In this document: positions 20,219 through 29,500 of the stretch, in pieces
Layout of the letters: each line of letters opens with the position of its first letter
How positions within the stretch are numbered: position 1 is the first letter of the stretch
Source: Azophilus sp965116165
GTDB taxonomy: Bacteria > Pseudomonadota > Gammaproteobacteria > Pseudomonadales > Azotimanducaceae
Assembly: GCA_965116165.1 (NCBI GenBank)
Contig: OZ220484.1
Coordinates: forward strand, 1,054,001 to 1,118,000
Direction of reading: 5' to 3'
Length of the DNA: 64,000 nt
Translations under genes and position numbers: made by a program
The notes under the pieces: generated by a model
The model's input: the letters and a program-made list of their open reading frames with translations, nothing else
What the model was told of the DNA's origin: nothing
Database searches by the model: none

Positions 20219-21469
20219 TCAAAGATCGAAGCGCGGGATGTCCTTTAGCTGGTCGGCGAGATAGCCGACAAAACGCCCCGCCTCAGTGCCGTTGATGGCG
20301 CGGTGGTCGTAGCTGAGCGAGAGCGGCAGCATTTTGCGCGGCTGAAACCCGGCGCCATCCCACACCGGCCTGGTCGCCAGCCGCGACACACCCAGAATAG
20401 CGACCTCCGGCGCATTGACGATGGGGGTGAAGCCGCTGCCGCCAAGCGCGCCGAGGCTGGAGATGCTGAAAGTTCCTCCCTGGGTGTCCTGTAGGCTCAG
20501 CCGCCGGTTGCGCGCCCTGTCGGCCAGCTCCGCGAGTTCCGCGGCCAATTCCCAAATCCCCTTGCGGTCCGCTTCCTTGAGCACCGGCACGATGAGGCCC
20601 TGGTCGGTATCGACCGCCACGCCAATGTTGTAGTAGCCCTTCAGCAGGAAGTTCTCGGCGTTCGCATCCAAGGACGCGTTGAATGTCGGAAATGCCCGCA
20701 GGGCGTGGCAGCAGGCCTTAATGATGAAAGGCAGCGGGCTGAGTTTGATGTTGCGGTCCGCCGCCGCGTCCTTGAGCGATTGGCGGAAAGCCTCCAACTC
20801 GGTGACGTCCACCTCGTCGTGCTGGGTGACATGGGGGATGTTGAGCCAACTTGCCCGCAAATTTCGGGCACCGGCCGCGCGCACCCGGGTCAGGGGTTTG
20901 CTTTCCACGAGCCCAAATCGGGCGAAATCCACCGCCGGCGTGCCTGGGATCCCCCGGCCGCTCCCTTCGTCGCTCCGCGCGGCCGCCGTCATCCGTCGCT
21001 TGACGAATTGTTTGACGTCATCCTTGACGATTCGGCCGTGGGCACCGGAGCCCGGCACCTCCGCCAAGTGCACGCCGAGTTCCCGGGCCAGCCGTCGCGT
21101 TGCCGGCCCGGCGTAGACACCGGCACCGGATTCTTTGGTGGCACCCCGGTGCGACCTGTCTCGCAGCCGCGTTGCCGGGGCGGATCGGGTGCCAACATCG
21201 CCAGCCGCCTCAGCTTCCCCAGCCGCCTCAGCATCGCCAGCGACGCTCAGCCGGGCGATGGGTTGTCCCTCAACCACGGCATCGCCGATATCCACGAGCA
21301 ACTCATCCAGGACACCGGCCATGCCCGCCGGAACCTCCATGGACGCCTTGTCGGATTCGATCACCAGGATCGCATCGTCCGGGCCGACGCGGTCCCCCGG
21401 CGCCGCGCACAGGTCGATGACCTCAACGTTCTCCGCGTCGCCGATGTTCGGTATGCGAATTTCGGTCAT
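20219..21469 (-). CDS. aceF: Dihydrolipoyl acetyltransferase, pyruvate dehydrogenase E2
   Basis: E2 of the pyruvate dehydrogenase complex; it transfers the acetyl group from lipoamide to CoA. At 416 residues it carries a single lipoyl domain (residues 1-75, lipoyl-lysine motif ESDKASMEVP), a linker rich in Ala/Glu, an E3-binding domain (GPATRRLARELGVHLAEVPG ... GRIVKDDV) and the catalytic domain ending in SYDHRAINGTEAGRF. The catalytic histidine is present; the residue four positions on is Asn, as in some characterised E2 enzymes such as that of Azotobacter. Enterobacterial AceF has three lipoyl domains, so this is a short form. It follows aceE by 37 bases in the same direction; no lpd gene is in the window. 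Confidence 0.95.
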   Translation of the reverse strand: MTEIRIPNIGDAENVEVIDLCAAPGDRVGPDDAILVIESDKASMEVPAGMAGVLDELLVDIGDAVVEGQPIARLSVAGDAEAAGEAEAAGDVGTRSAPATRLRDRSHRGATKESGAGVYAGPATRRLARELGVHLAEVPGSGAHGRIVKDDVKQFVKRRMTAAARSDEGSGRGIPGTPAVDFARFGLVESKPLTRVRAAGARNLRASWLNIPHVTQHDEVDVTELEAFRQSLKDAAADRNIKLSPLPFIIKACCHALRAFPTFNASLDANAENFLLKGYYNIGVAVDTDQGLIVPVLKEADRKGIWELAAELAELADRARNRRLSLQDTQGGTFSISSLGALGGSGFTPIVNAPEVAILGVSRLATRPVWDGAGFQPRKMLPLSLSYDHRAINGTEAGRFVGYLADQLKDIPRFDL

Positions 21470-21506
21470 GTGTCGCGCACAGTGCTATGTAATGCCGTCA
21501 ACGGCC

Positions 21507-24185
21507 TCAAATCCGACGCGGATTCGGCTTGTCGGGATGGATGCCGAATTCATCCCGCGCCCGACGCACCGCATCCAGAGAGAGCCGCTGCTGCCCCGCC
21601 AAAGCCGACAGGGCCGCCAGCGCGATAAAGCGGCGATCGACCTCGAAGAAGTTGCGCAATTGCTCGCGGGTATCGCTGCGGCCGAAGCCATCGGTACCGA
21701 GAACCGTGAACGGCGCTGTCAGGCCCCCGCGAATTTGCTCGGCAAGCGATTTCTGATAGTCGCTCGCCGAGACCACCGGCGCGGCGCCCGCAAGCGCCCG
21801 CGCGATATGGCTTGTGCGCGGCGTCTCTTCGGGATGCAGGAGATTCCACCGCTCGGTGTCGCGCAGGTTGCGGGCCAGTTCGTTATAACTCGTCACGCTG
21901 TGGACTTCGGAAGCCACCCCCCGCTCGGCGAGCATGTCCGCGGCGGCCTCCACCTCGCGAAGAATGGTGCCGCTGCCGAGCAGCCGGACCCGCACGGCAC
22001 CGCCGTTCCCAACCTCCCGCAACCGGTAGATGCCCCTCAGAATACCCGCCTCGACATCATCGCCATCCGGCATGGGTGGTTGCGGATAATTCTCGTTCAT
22101 CACTGTGATGTAATAGAAGACGCGCTCGCGCTCGGTGAACATGCGGCGCAGCCCATCCCGCACGATCACGGCCAATTCGTAGGCGTAGCAGGGGTCGTAG
22201 GAAATGCAGTTGGGAATGGTGGAGGCCAACACATGGCTGTGGCCGTCCTGGTGTTGCAGGCCCTCGCCGTTCAGCGTGGTGCGCCCCGATGTGCCACCGA
22301 GCAGAAAGCCCCGCGCCTGCATGTCGCCCGCCGCCCAGGCGAGGTCGCCGATACGCTGAAATCCGAACATGGAATAGAAGATATAGAAGGGGATCAACGG
22401 GAAACGATTGGTGCTGTAAGAGGTGGCCGCGGCCAGCCAGGCGGCAAACGCACCCGCCTCGTTGATGCCCTCCTCCATAACCTGTCCATCCCTGGATTCC
22501 CGGTAGGCAGCGATTTCGCCGGAATCCTCCGGTTCGTAGAGCTGACCCTTCGACGAATAGATGCCGAGTTGACGGAACATGCCCTCCATGCCGAAGGTGC
22601 GCGCCTCGTCGGGCACGATCGGCACGATGCGCTTGCCGATATTCTTGTCGCGCACCAGGGTCGCCAACATGCGCACGAATTGCATGGTGGTGGAATTTGG
22701 CCGCTTGCCGGTGCCCTTCAGTTGCGCCGCAAACACCTCCAGGCCGGGCACCGCCAGCGCTTCCCGCGATTCGCCGCGTTTGGGGATGAAACCGCCAAGC
22801 TTGCGCCGCCGTTCCCGCATGTACAGCGTCTCCGGGTCGTCGTCCCGCGGGCGGTAATACGGGACGCTCTCCAGCTCCTTGTCCGTGAGGGGGATATCGA
22901 ACCGGTCGCGAAAGTGCTTGAGCCCGTCAAGATCGAGCTTTTTGACCTGATGGGTGTCGTTTTCCGACTCCCCGGCATCGCCCATCCCGTAGCCCTTGAT
23001 GGTTTTTGCGAGAATCACCGTGGGCTCGCCCCGATGGTGCACCGCCGCGTGATAGGCCGCATAAACCTTGAAGGGATCGTGTCCGCCCCGATTCAGGCGA
23101 TAGATGTCGTCATCGGAGAGATGCTCGACCAGGGCGAGCAATTCCTCGTAGCGCCCGAAGAAATGCTCGCGCACATAGGCGCCGCCCTTCGCCTTGTAGT
23201 TTTGATATTCGCCGTCCACCGTCTCGTTCATGCGCTGCTGCATGAGACCGGCGTCGTCCTTGGCGAACAGCGGATCCCACAGGCGGCCCCAAACCACCTT
23301 GATCACGTTCCAGCCCGCGCCCCGGAAATAGCCCTCCAGTTCCTGAATGATCTTGCCGTTGCCGCGCACCGGACCGTCGAGCCGCTGTAGATTGCAGTTG
23401 ACGACGAAGATCAGGTTGTCGAGCCGTTCGCGGCCGGCCAGGGATAGCGCACCAAGGGATTCGGGTTCATCGCACTCGCCATCGCCCACGAATGCCCAAA
23501 CCTTGCGATCGCCCATCGGCACCAGTCCGCGACTGTCCAGGTACTTCATCACATGGGCCTGATAGATCGCCTGTAGCGGCCCGAGGCCCATGCTGACGGT
23601 GGGGAACTGCCAATAGTCCGGCATGAGCCAGGGATGCGGATACGACGAAAGGCCATTGCCGCCCGCCTCGCGCCGGAAGGCATCGAGTTGCTCTTCGCCG
23701 AGCCGCCCCTCCAAGAACGACCGGGCGTAAAGGCCGGGCGAGGCATGGCCCTGAAAATAGCAAAGATCGCCGGTTGGGCGGCCGTCCCGGTCGTTGTCGG
23801 AACCCCGAAAGAAGTAGTTGAAACCGACATCGTAGAGTGTCGCCAGCGAGGCGAATGTTGAGATATGGCCGCCGAGGTCGCCCGGGCGACTGTTGGCGCG
23901 CACCACCATCGCCAGCGCGTTCCAGCGGATAAGGGAGCGGATGCGGCGTTCCATGAACAGGTCGCCGGGCATGAAGGCCTCGCGACTCGACGGGATGGTG
24001 TTGCGGTAGGGGGTGGTGATGGTATAGGGCAGGCGGGCACCGGTTTTTGTCATCCGCGCCGACAGACGCTCAAGCAGGAAGTTGGCCCGGTCCACGCCGT
24101 CGTTGGCAAGCACATATTCCAGCGAATCGAGCCACTCCCGGGTTTCTTCCCGACTTGTATCGACCTGTTCCGTGAATTCCGCCAT
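21507..24185 (-). CDS. aceE: Pyruvate dehydrogenase E1 component, homodimeric type
   Basis: The thiamine-diphosphate-dependent E1 that decarboxylates pyruvate and reductively acetylates the lipoyl group of AceF. About 890 residues, the usual AceE size. The TPP-binding motif is GDGECDEPESLGAL ... VVNCNLQRLDGPVRGN. Other family landmarks are GHISTFASLATLYDVGFNYF, AKTIKGYGMG and the C-terminal transketolase-like part with PNCISYDPCYAYELAVIV. The start at 24185 (MAEFTEQVDT) matches the family N-terminus. An ATG 33 bases upstream belongs to a direct repeat and is unlikely to be used. Gene order ampD-aceE-aceF matches the enterobacterial neighbourhood without pdhR, aroP or ampE. Confidence 0.95.
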   Translation of the reverse strand: MAEFTEQVDTSREETREWLDSLEYVLANDGVDRANFLLERLSARMTKTGARLPYTITTPYRNTIPSSREAFMPGDLFMERRIRSLIRWNALAMVVRANSRPGDLGGHISTFASLATLYDVGFNYFFRGSDNDRDGRPTGDLCYFQGHASPGLYARSFLEGRLGEEQLDAFRREAGGNGLSSYPHPWLMPDYWQFPTVSMGLGPLQAIYQAHVMKYLDSRGLVPMGDRKVWAFVGDGECDEPESLGALSLAGRERLDNLIFVVNCNLQRLDGPVRGNGKIIQELEGYFRGAGWNVIKVVWGRLWDPLFAKDDAGLMQQRMNETVDGEYQNYKAKGGAYVREHFFGRYEELLALVEHLSDDDIYRLNRGGHDPFKVYAAYHAAVHHRGEPTVILAKTIKGYGMGDAGESENDTHQVKKLDLDGLKHFRDRFDIPLTDKELESVPYYRPRDDDPETLYMRERRRKLGGFIPKRGESREALAVPGLEVFAAQLKGTGKRPNSTTMQFVRMLATLVRDKNIGKRIVPIVPDEARTFGMEGMFRQLGIYSSKGQLYEPEDSGEIAAYRESRDGQVMEEGINEAGAFAAWLAAATSYSTNRFPLIPFYIFYSMFGFQRIGDLAWAAGDMQARGFLLGGTSGRTTLNGEGLQHQDGHSHVLASTIPNCISYDPCYAYELAVIVRDGLRRMFTERERVFYYITVMNENYPQPPMPDGDDVEAGILRGIYRLREVGNGGAVRVRLLGSGTILREVEAAADMLAERGVASEVHSVTSYNELARNLRDTERWNLLHPEETPRTSHIARALAGAAPVVSASDYQKSLAEQIRGGLTAPFTVLGTDGFGRSDTREQLRNFFEVDRRFIALAALSALAGQQRLSLDAVRRARDEFGIHPDKPNPRRI

Positions 24186-24210
24186 ACCGCCGTTTCTCTC
24201 GCCTGCGTCC

Positions 24211-24320
24211 CTTGTCATACCCCCCGGTGCCCGACACTCGGCTATTGCTCACTAGCCAGTCAACCGACTGGACACATTCACCACCTTGTCATACCCCCGT
24301 GCCCGACACTCGGCTATTGC
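24211..24320. repeat. Direct repeat and hairpin between ampD and aceE
   Basis: Two copies of a roughly 36-bp sequence (CTTGTCATACCCCC, then GTGCCCGACACTCGGCTATTGC) at 24212-24247 and 24285-24320. Between them is a hairpin CCAGTC-AACC-GACTGG at 24255-24270. It lies in the leader of aceE, read leftwards, and could affect transcript ends or processing; no T-tract follows, so it is not called a terminator. Confidence 0.75.
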
Positions 24321-24327
24321 CAGTGTG

Positions 24328-24903
24328 CTATCCGATTGATTCGCTATCAAAATCGCAATAAAGCGCGGTGAGCAAACGCCGCCAATCGAAGCCGGGACCG
24401 GGGTCGGTCTTGCGGCCCGGCGCCACCTCATTGTGCCCGACAATGGCGTCCGGCGACAAGCCGGGATAGGTGTTCAAAAGCGCCTTGATGAGCCGCGTCA
24501 AGGCATCGTATTGGGCATCGGTATAGGGCCGTGAATCGGTGCCCTCGAGTTCGATGCCGATGGCGTAATCGTTGCAGTTTTGTCTGCCCCGCCAACAGGA
24601 CGGGCCAGCGTGCCAAGCGCGTTTGTCGAAGGCGACATACTGGCTGCCGCCGCCGTCGCGAGCAATGAGCACATGGCTGGATACACGGACCCCGGTCAGG
24701 CCGAGTTGCCCAGCCACCTCATCCGGGAGGCTGCCCAGGAACAGTTGATCGATGCGGCCGGTACCGAACTCACCCGGCGGCAATGAGATGCCGTGCAACA
24801 CGATCAGGCTCGGTTCGCATCCATCCGGCCGCTCGTTCCAATGCGAAGACGGCACCCTGCGCGCCCCGCTCAGCCAATGCTGTGAATCGATTCGCATGTC
24901 CAT
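24328..24903 (-). CDS. ampD: N-acetylmuramyl-L-alanine amidase, cytoplasmic, peptidoglycan recycling
   Basis: Zinc amidase of the AmpD family (Amidase_2 fold) that removes the peptide from anhydromuropeptides imported by AmpG. The zinc ligands are recognisable: the His in SLIVLHGISLPPGEFG, the His in IVGHNEVAPGRKTDPGPGFD, and the Asp of the same motif. SSHVLIARDGG and NDYAIGIELEGTD are further family landmarks. From the ATG at 24903 the protein is 191 residues, close to the family length; a longer frame upstream adds 60 residues without similarity. It diverges from nadC as in enterobacteria. Confidence 0.93.
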   Translation of the reverse strand: MDMRIDSQHWLSGARRVPSSHWNERPDGCEPSLIVLHGISLPPGEFGTGRIDQLFLGSLPDEVAGQLGLTGVRVSSHVLIARDGGGSQYVAFDKRAWHAGPSCWRGRQNCNDYAIGIELEGTDSRPYTDAQYDALTRLIKALLNTYPGLSPDAIVGHNEVAPGRKTDPGPGFDWRRLLTALYCDFDSESIG

Positions 24904-25112
24904 GGGGCTATACCCGGCCACAATGATTGGGAATTCTATTGCGCGAACCGAACAGTGCGCGAGTTTCGTCTCGGCGGAATCTGAAAAGGCAAGTTGATAC
25001 AAAATCGATTGTTGGGCGGCAACGACATTAAACAGCGACCCGCACCCCCTATGACGAAGGGAATTATGTAGCAAAATCAGCAAATGAAACGCATATAATT
25101 CTCAAATGCCTA

Positions 25113-25212
25113 GGGGATCTCTGATCAATCCTGTGGTCGGCGCATCCGGTTCAATAAAACCAACAGCTTACGAATAGCTACATGCCGCTCTATCGAATTG
25201 TTCAGACCCTCC
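25113..25212 (+). mobile_element. Family A short inverted-repeat element, copy 1 (upstream of nadC)
   Basis: A 100-bp non-coding element from GGGGATCTCTGATCAATCC to GAATTGTTCAGACCCTCC. The ends are imperfect inverted repeats of each other and resemble the ends of the IS5-type element at 34455-35084. The flanks are CTAG and TTAG. The element ends 10 bases before the nadC start codon, so it forms the nadC leader. Confidence 0.75.
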
Positions 25213-25222
25213 TTAGTGCTCT

Positions 25223-26098
25223 ATGATTCCCACAGCGAAAATCGGTGGGGGGTTACAAGCCGTTGTGGAAACGCAGGTGGGGGCCGCGCTGGCGGAGGAT
25301 GTTGGCGCCGGCGACATCACGGCCCTGCTTGTACCCGCCGCCACCCGGGCAAGGGCCCGGGTGGTCACGCGGGAGGAAGGGGTGTTCTGCGGACGGCCCT
25401 GGGTGGCGGAAACCTGTCGGCAAGTCGACCCGGACATCGGGCTGCGCTGGTTGGTGGGCGATGGCGAGCGCGTCGCGCCGGATCAACGGATTGTGGAGCT
25501 CGATGGTCCCGCCCGCGGCCTGCTCACCGCGGAGCGCACCCTGCTCAACTTCGCACAGTTGCTATCCGGGGTCGCAACGCGCACCCGGCGCTGCGCGGAT
25601 CGGATCCGGGATAGCGGCGCCAAGCTGCTCGACACCCGCAAGACCGTCCCCGGACTGCGCATCGCCCAAAAATACGCAGTCCGTTGCGGTGGCGGCGGAA
25701 ATCATCGCATGGGGCTTTTCGACGCCTATCTCATCAAGGAGAACCATATCGCCGCCGCCGGTTCAATCGCCAACGCCGTCGTCGCCGCGCGGGCGCTCAA
25801 GCCCGGCGTTACCGTGGAGGTGGAGGTGGAAACGCTCGACGAGCTCGCCCTGGCCCTAAGCGCCGGCGCGGACCGGATTTTACTCGACAACTTCAACCTC
25901 GACCAATATCGGGAAGCGGTGCGTCGAACCGCCGGACAAGCCAAGCTCGAAGCCTCCGGGGGCATTGACGAATCCACTCTCGCCGCGGTGGCGCGGACGG
26001 GCGTGGATTTCATTTCCGTCGGCGGCCTCACCAAGACGGTGCAACCGCTCGATCTATCGATGCGATTCCTCGGAACGACCTGTTCGGGGAAGGTCTGA
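25223..26098 (+). CDS. nadC: Nicotinate-nucleotide pyrophosphorylase (quinolinate phosphoribosyltransferase)
   Basis: Converts quinolinate and PRPP into nicotinate mononucleotide, CO2 and PPi, the third step of de novo NAD synthesis. The 291 residues match the family. Landmarks: LAEDVGAGDITALLVP near the N-terminus, RTLLNFAQLLSGVAT, the phosphate-binding LDTRKTVPGLR, GGGGNHRMGLFDAYLIKENH, and the C-terminal ASGGIDESTL and FISVGGLT. No clear Shine-Dalgarno is seen before the ATG, which lies just after a family A element. The stop codon TGA lies inside the end of a second, inverted family A element (GGAAGGTCTGAAC). Confidence 0.95.
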   Translation: MIPTAKIGGGLQAVVETQVGAALAEDVGAGDITALLVPAATRARARVVTREEGVFCGRPWVAETCRQVDPDIGLRWLVGDGERVAPDQRIVELDGPARGLLTAERTLLNFAQLLSGVATRTRRCADRIRDSGAKLLDTRKTVPGLRIAQKYAVRCGGGGNHRMGLFDAYLIKENHIAAAGSIANAVVAARALKPGVTVEVEVETLDELALALSAGADRILLDNFNLDQYREAVRRTAGQAKLEASGGIDESTLAAVARTGVDFISVGGLTKTVQPLDLSMRFLGTTCSGKV

Positions 26099-26147
26099 AC
26101 AATTCGATGAAGCAGCATTAATCTAATCGTATCCCATTGATTTTTTT
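26088..26147 (-). mobile_element. Family A element, copy 2, truncated (3' end of nadC)
   Basis: Begins GGAAGGTCTGAACAATTCG and continues through a segment similar to the inner part of the other copies (CTAATCG, then CATTGATTT). The distal end is not found. It is inverted relative to the copy before nadC, and its first bases contain the nadC stop codon. Confidence 0.65.
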
Positions 26148-26182
26148 ATATTTAACCCCGTTACTACATGTATTGGCTCGGG

Positions 26183-26270
26183 AGATTGTCGCCGGCATCG
26201 CCATAACCGATGATCGCATTGTCGCCGTCCTGTCTGATATCCAGTGCTCCGAAACCGCCGACAACCCCGC
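26183..26270 (-). pseudogene. RTX-module relic
   Basis: Read leftwards this short stretch encodes VGGFGALDIRQDGDNAIIGY followed by GDAGDN, the signature of the beta module that recurs in the RTX gene at 26527-31746. It is isolated and truncated on both sides. It lies downstream of that gene's stop and is separated from it by about 250 bases in which no feature is recognised. This is best read as debris of an earlier longer RTX gene or array. Confidence 0.7.
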
Positions 26271-26526
26271 CGAATTGCGGTGGGGCGAGTCCGGGATCTC
26301 GGCATACTCAGGCCGGATCAGCCACCGCTCGTGTTTTTTCGGGGTGCCTACGAGATTCCGGCGGGGGCGCTCGGACCCTCCAACATGCCTCGGCCAGGGC
26401 GGCGGGTGTAGTCGATTGGCAACCGCGGCCCCAATGCTGCTTTCAGAGCGCACATGATTTTCCCGTTCCCCAAGCAATATTGCGGTCGCGCCTCTGAGCA
26501 GGTCAGGTCCAGATGACTTTGATTCG

Positions 26527-29500
26527 TTATGCTCCCCATCCGAAATCGAAGTCGTCGGCATCCAATTGGGCCACGTACATACTGTCAAGCACGATCAGGC
26601 CGCCGCCCACATCCCTCAGGTCGATGATTGTTTCGCTGCCGTGTGTCGTGATGATTCTGCCCTCGAGATCGCCGAAGTCGTCCACGCCGGCGAAGCCGGA
26701 AAGTTGGATGGTGTCCCCACTTGCGAACTCCAAAATCGTGTCGACATCCCCACTGCTCGAGGTGTCGTTGGTGAAAACGAAGGTATCGTCTCCTATTAGG
26801 CCGCCGTTCAGGGTGTCGTCGCCGTGGCCGCCATACAGGCTGTCGTCGCCGTACCCACCCGTCAGGGTGTCGGCGCCGTTGCCGCCATACAGGCTGTCGT
26901 CGCCATTGCCGCCATACAGGCTGTCGTCGCCGTTGCCGCCATACAGGCTGTCGTCGCCGCCGCGGCCATACAGGCTGTCGGTGCCCGAGCCACCGTTCAG
27001 GCTGTCGTCGCCCGAGTCGCCGATCGGGTAGGCGCCGAATATGAAATCGCTGGCCTCAAGGGAGCCCACCGCTCGATTCAGTAACGTGATCGTGTCGCCG
27101 TCAACGCCGTAGCCGATGATCGCGTCGTCGCCATCCTGACGGATGTCGAGCGCCTCGAAACCCCCGGAAACTCCAAGGATATGAATCTTGTCAACATTAC
27201 TCACACCGGACCTTAACCCAAACCCATTCGACCCATTCGCATTCCCGAAACCGACAACGGTGTCGTTCCCGTCTCCCGCCCGAAACACGTAGATGTCGTT
27301 GCCCGATTTGCCATGCAGGGTGTCGTCGCCCGCACCGCCGTTCAGGATGTCGTCGCCCCAGTGGCTGCCATACAGGCTGTCGTTGCCGTCACCGCCATGC
27401 AGGGTGCTGTCGCCCCAGGTACCACCATCCAGAGTGTCGTCGCCCGCACCGCCATGCAGGGTGTCGTCGCCCCAGGCAGCACCGTACAGGGTGTCGTCGC
27501 CACCGCCACCCGTCAGGATGCTGCTTGCCCAGGTTCCGCCCTCCAGGGTGAGGCCGGCGGATCCGGGCCCATGGCTGCCGAATTGGAAATCGCCGGCGCC
27601 AAGGGAGTCCGCCTTTACACCCTTCAACCTGATCGTGCCGCCGCCGTGGCGGATGATCGCGTCGTCGCCTTCCTGACGGATGTCGAGCGCCCCGAAACCG
27701 TCGGAATCCCCATCGATACGAATCCTGTCGCCCTCCCCGAAATCGACAATGGTGTTGTACCCGCCTCCCGCCCGGAACACGAAGGTGTCGGAACCCGCGC
27801 CACCGTACAAGGTGTCATTGCCCGAGCCATCGTGCAGGGTGTCGTCACCCGAACCACCGTACAAGGCGCCGTGGCCACCCCCCGAGCCATCGTGCAAGGT
27901 GTCGTTACCCGAGCCACCGTGCAAAACCTGATTGCCCGATCCGCCGATCAGGGTGTCGTCGCCGTCACCGCCCAGCAGGACGCCAGCCAATCCCGGAACC
28001 TTCGCCGTCAGGGTGTCGTTGCCGGCAGTGCCCTTCAGTATGATCTTTATGGGGCCCACGACGCCCTGAATGGGTGGGGGTCTCAAGATGGAGCCCCAGC
28101 TCATCGAGAATTCGCCATTCCAGTCATCGGACAGGGGATCATCGAACGTTTCCACGATGGGAACGGGCTTGGGGGGCGGGAGCGCGCCGAATTGGAAATC
28201 GCCGGCGTCAAGGGAGTCCGCCTTTACACCCTGCAACCTGATCGTGCCGCCGCCGTGGCGGATGATCGCGTCGTCGCCTTCCTGACGGATGTCGAGCGCC
28301 CCGAAACCGCCGGAAAATCCATCGATACGAATCCTGTCGCCCTCCCCGAAATCGGTGATGGTGTCGTCGCCGGTCCCCAGTTGGAACAACCGGAACACGA
28401 AGGTGTCGGAACCCGCGCCGCCGGTCAGGGTGTCGTCGCCCGGGCCGCCGTCCAGGGTGTCGTCGCCGTCACCGCCATACAGGGTGTCGTCGCCCCAGCT
28501 GCCGTACAGGGTGTCGTCGTCCATGCCGCCGTACAGGGTGTCGTCGTCGCCACCGCCATACAGCGTGTCGTCGCCGTCGTCGCCATACAGGGTGTCGTCG
28601 CCGTGGTTGCCTTCTAGGGTGTCGTCGCCGTCGTCGCCATACAGGGTGTCGTCGTCGCCACCGCCATACAGCGTGTCGTCGCCGTCGTCGCCATACAGGG
28701 TGTCGTCGCCGTGGTTGCCTTCTAGGGTGTCGTCGCCGTCGTCGCCATACAGGGTGTCGTCGCCGTGGTTGCCGTCCAGGGTGTCGTCGCCCGATCCGCC
28801 ATGCAGGGTGTCGTCGCCCCAGACACCGTCCAGAGTATCGTCGCCCGATCCGCCATGCAGGATGTCGGCGCCACGGGCACCCCACAGGGTGTCGTCGCCC
28901 CCGCCGCCGAGCAGAACGCCGGACCACTTGCCGAACAAGGCCATTTTGTCGTCCCCGTCGGTACCCCTCCGGATAAGATCAGTGCCCGCGCCTTTTCCAT
29001 CCCAGTCATCATCATCCAAGGGAGTCGGCGCCCTCTCTGGTTTGGAGGGCACGAGCCCGTAGGAGGCGCCGAATTTGAAATCGCCGGCGTCAAGGAATTC
29101 CGCCCTCACGCCCAGAAGCGTGACCGTGTCGCCGCCGGCGCCGTAGCGGATGATCGCGTCGTCGCCGTCCTGACGGATATCGAGCGCCCCGAAACCGCCG
29201 GAAATCCCACTGAGATGAATCTTGTCGCCGCCGCGCCCCCGGAAATCGGTCCAGAAATCGGTAATGGTGTCGTTCCCGTCTCCCGCCCGAAACACGAAGG
29301 TGTCGAAGCCCCCGCCGCCTTCCAGGGTGTCGTCGCCCGAACCGCCATACAGGGTGTCGTCGCCGCCGCCGCCGTACAGGGTGTCGTCGCCCGCACCGCC
29401 GTACAGGGTGTCTTTGCTCAAGTCGGTATCGCCGCTCTCGTCACTGCCGTTCAGGGTGTCGTCGCCGTCACCGCCATACAGCGTGTCTTTGTCGCGGCCG

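Noticed and set aside
24186..24218. Upstream ATG of aceE
   Set aside because: It lies in a direct repeat also found 73 bases away, and the downstream ATG matches the family N-terminus.
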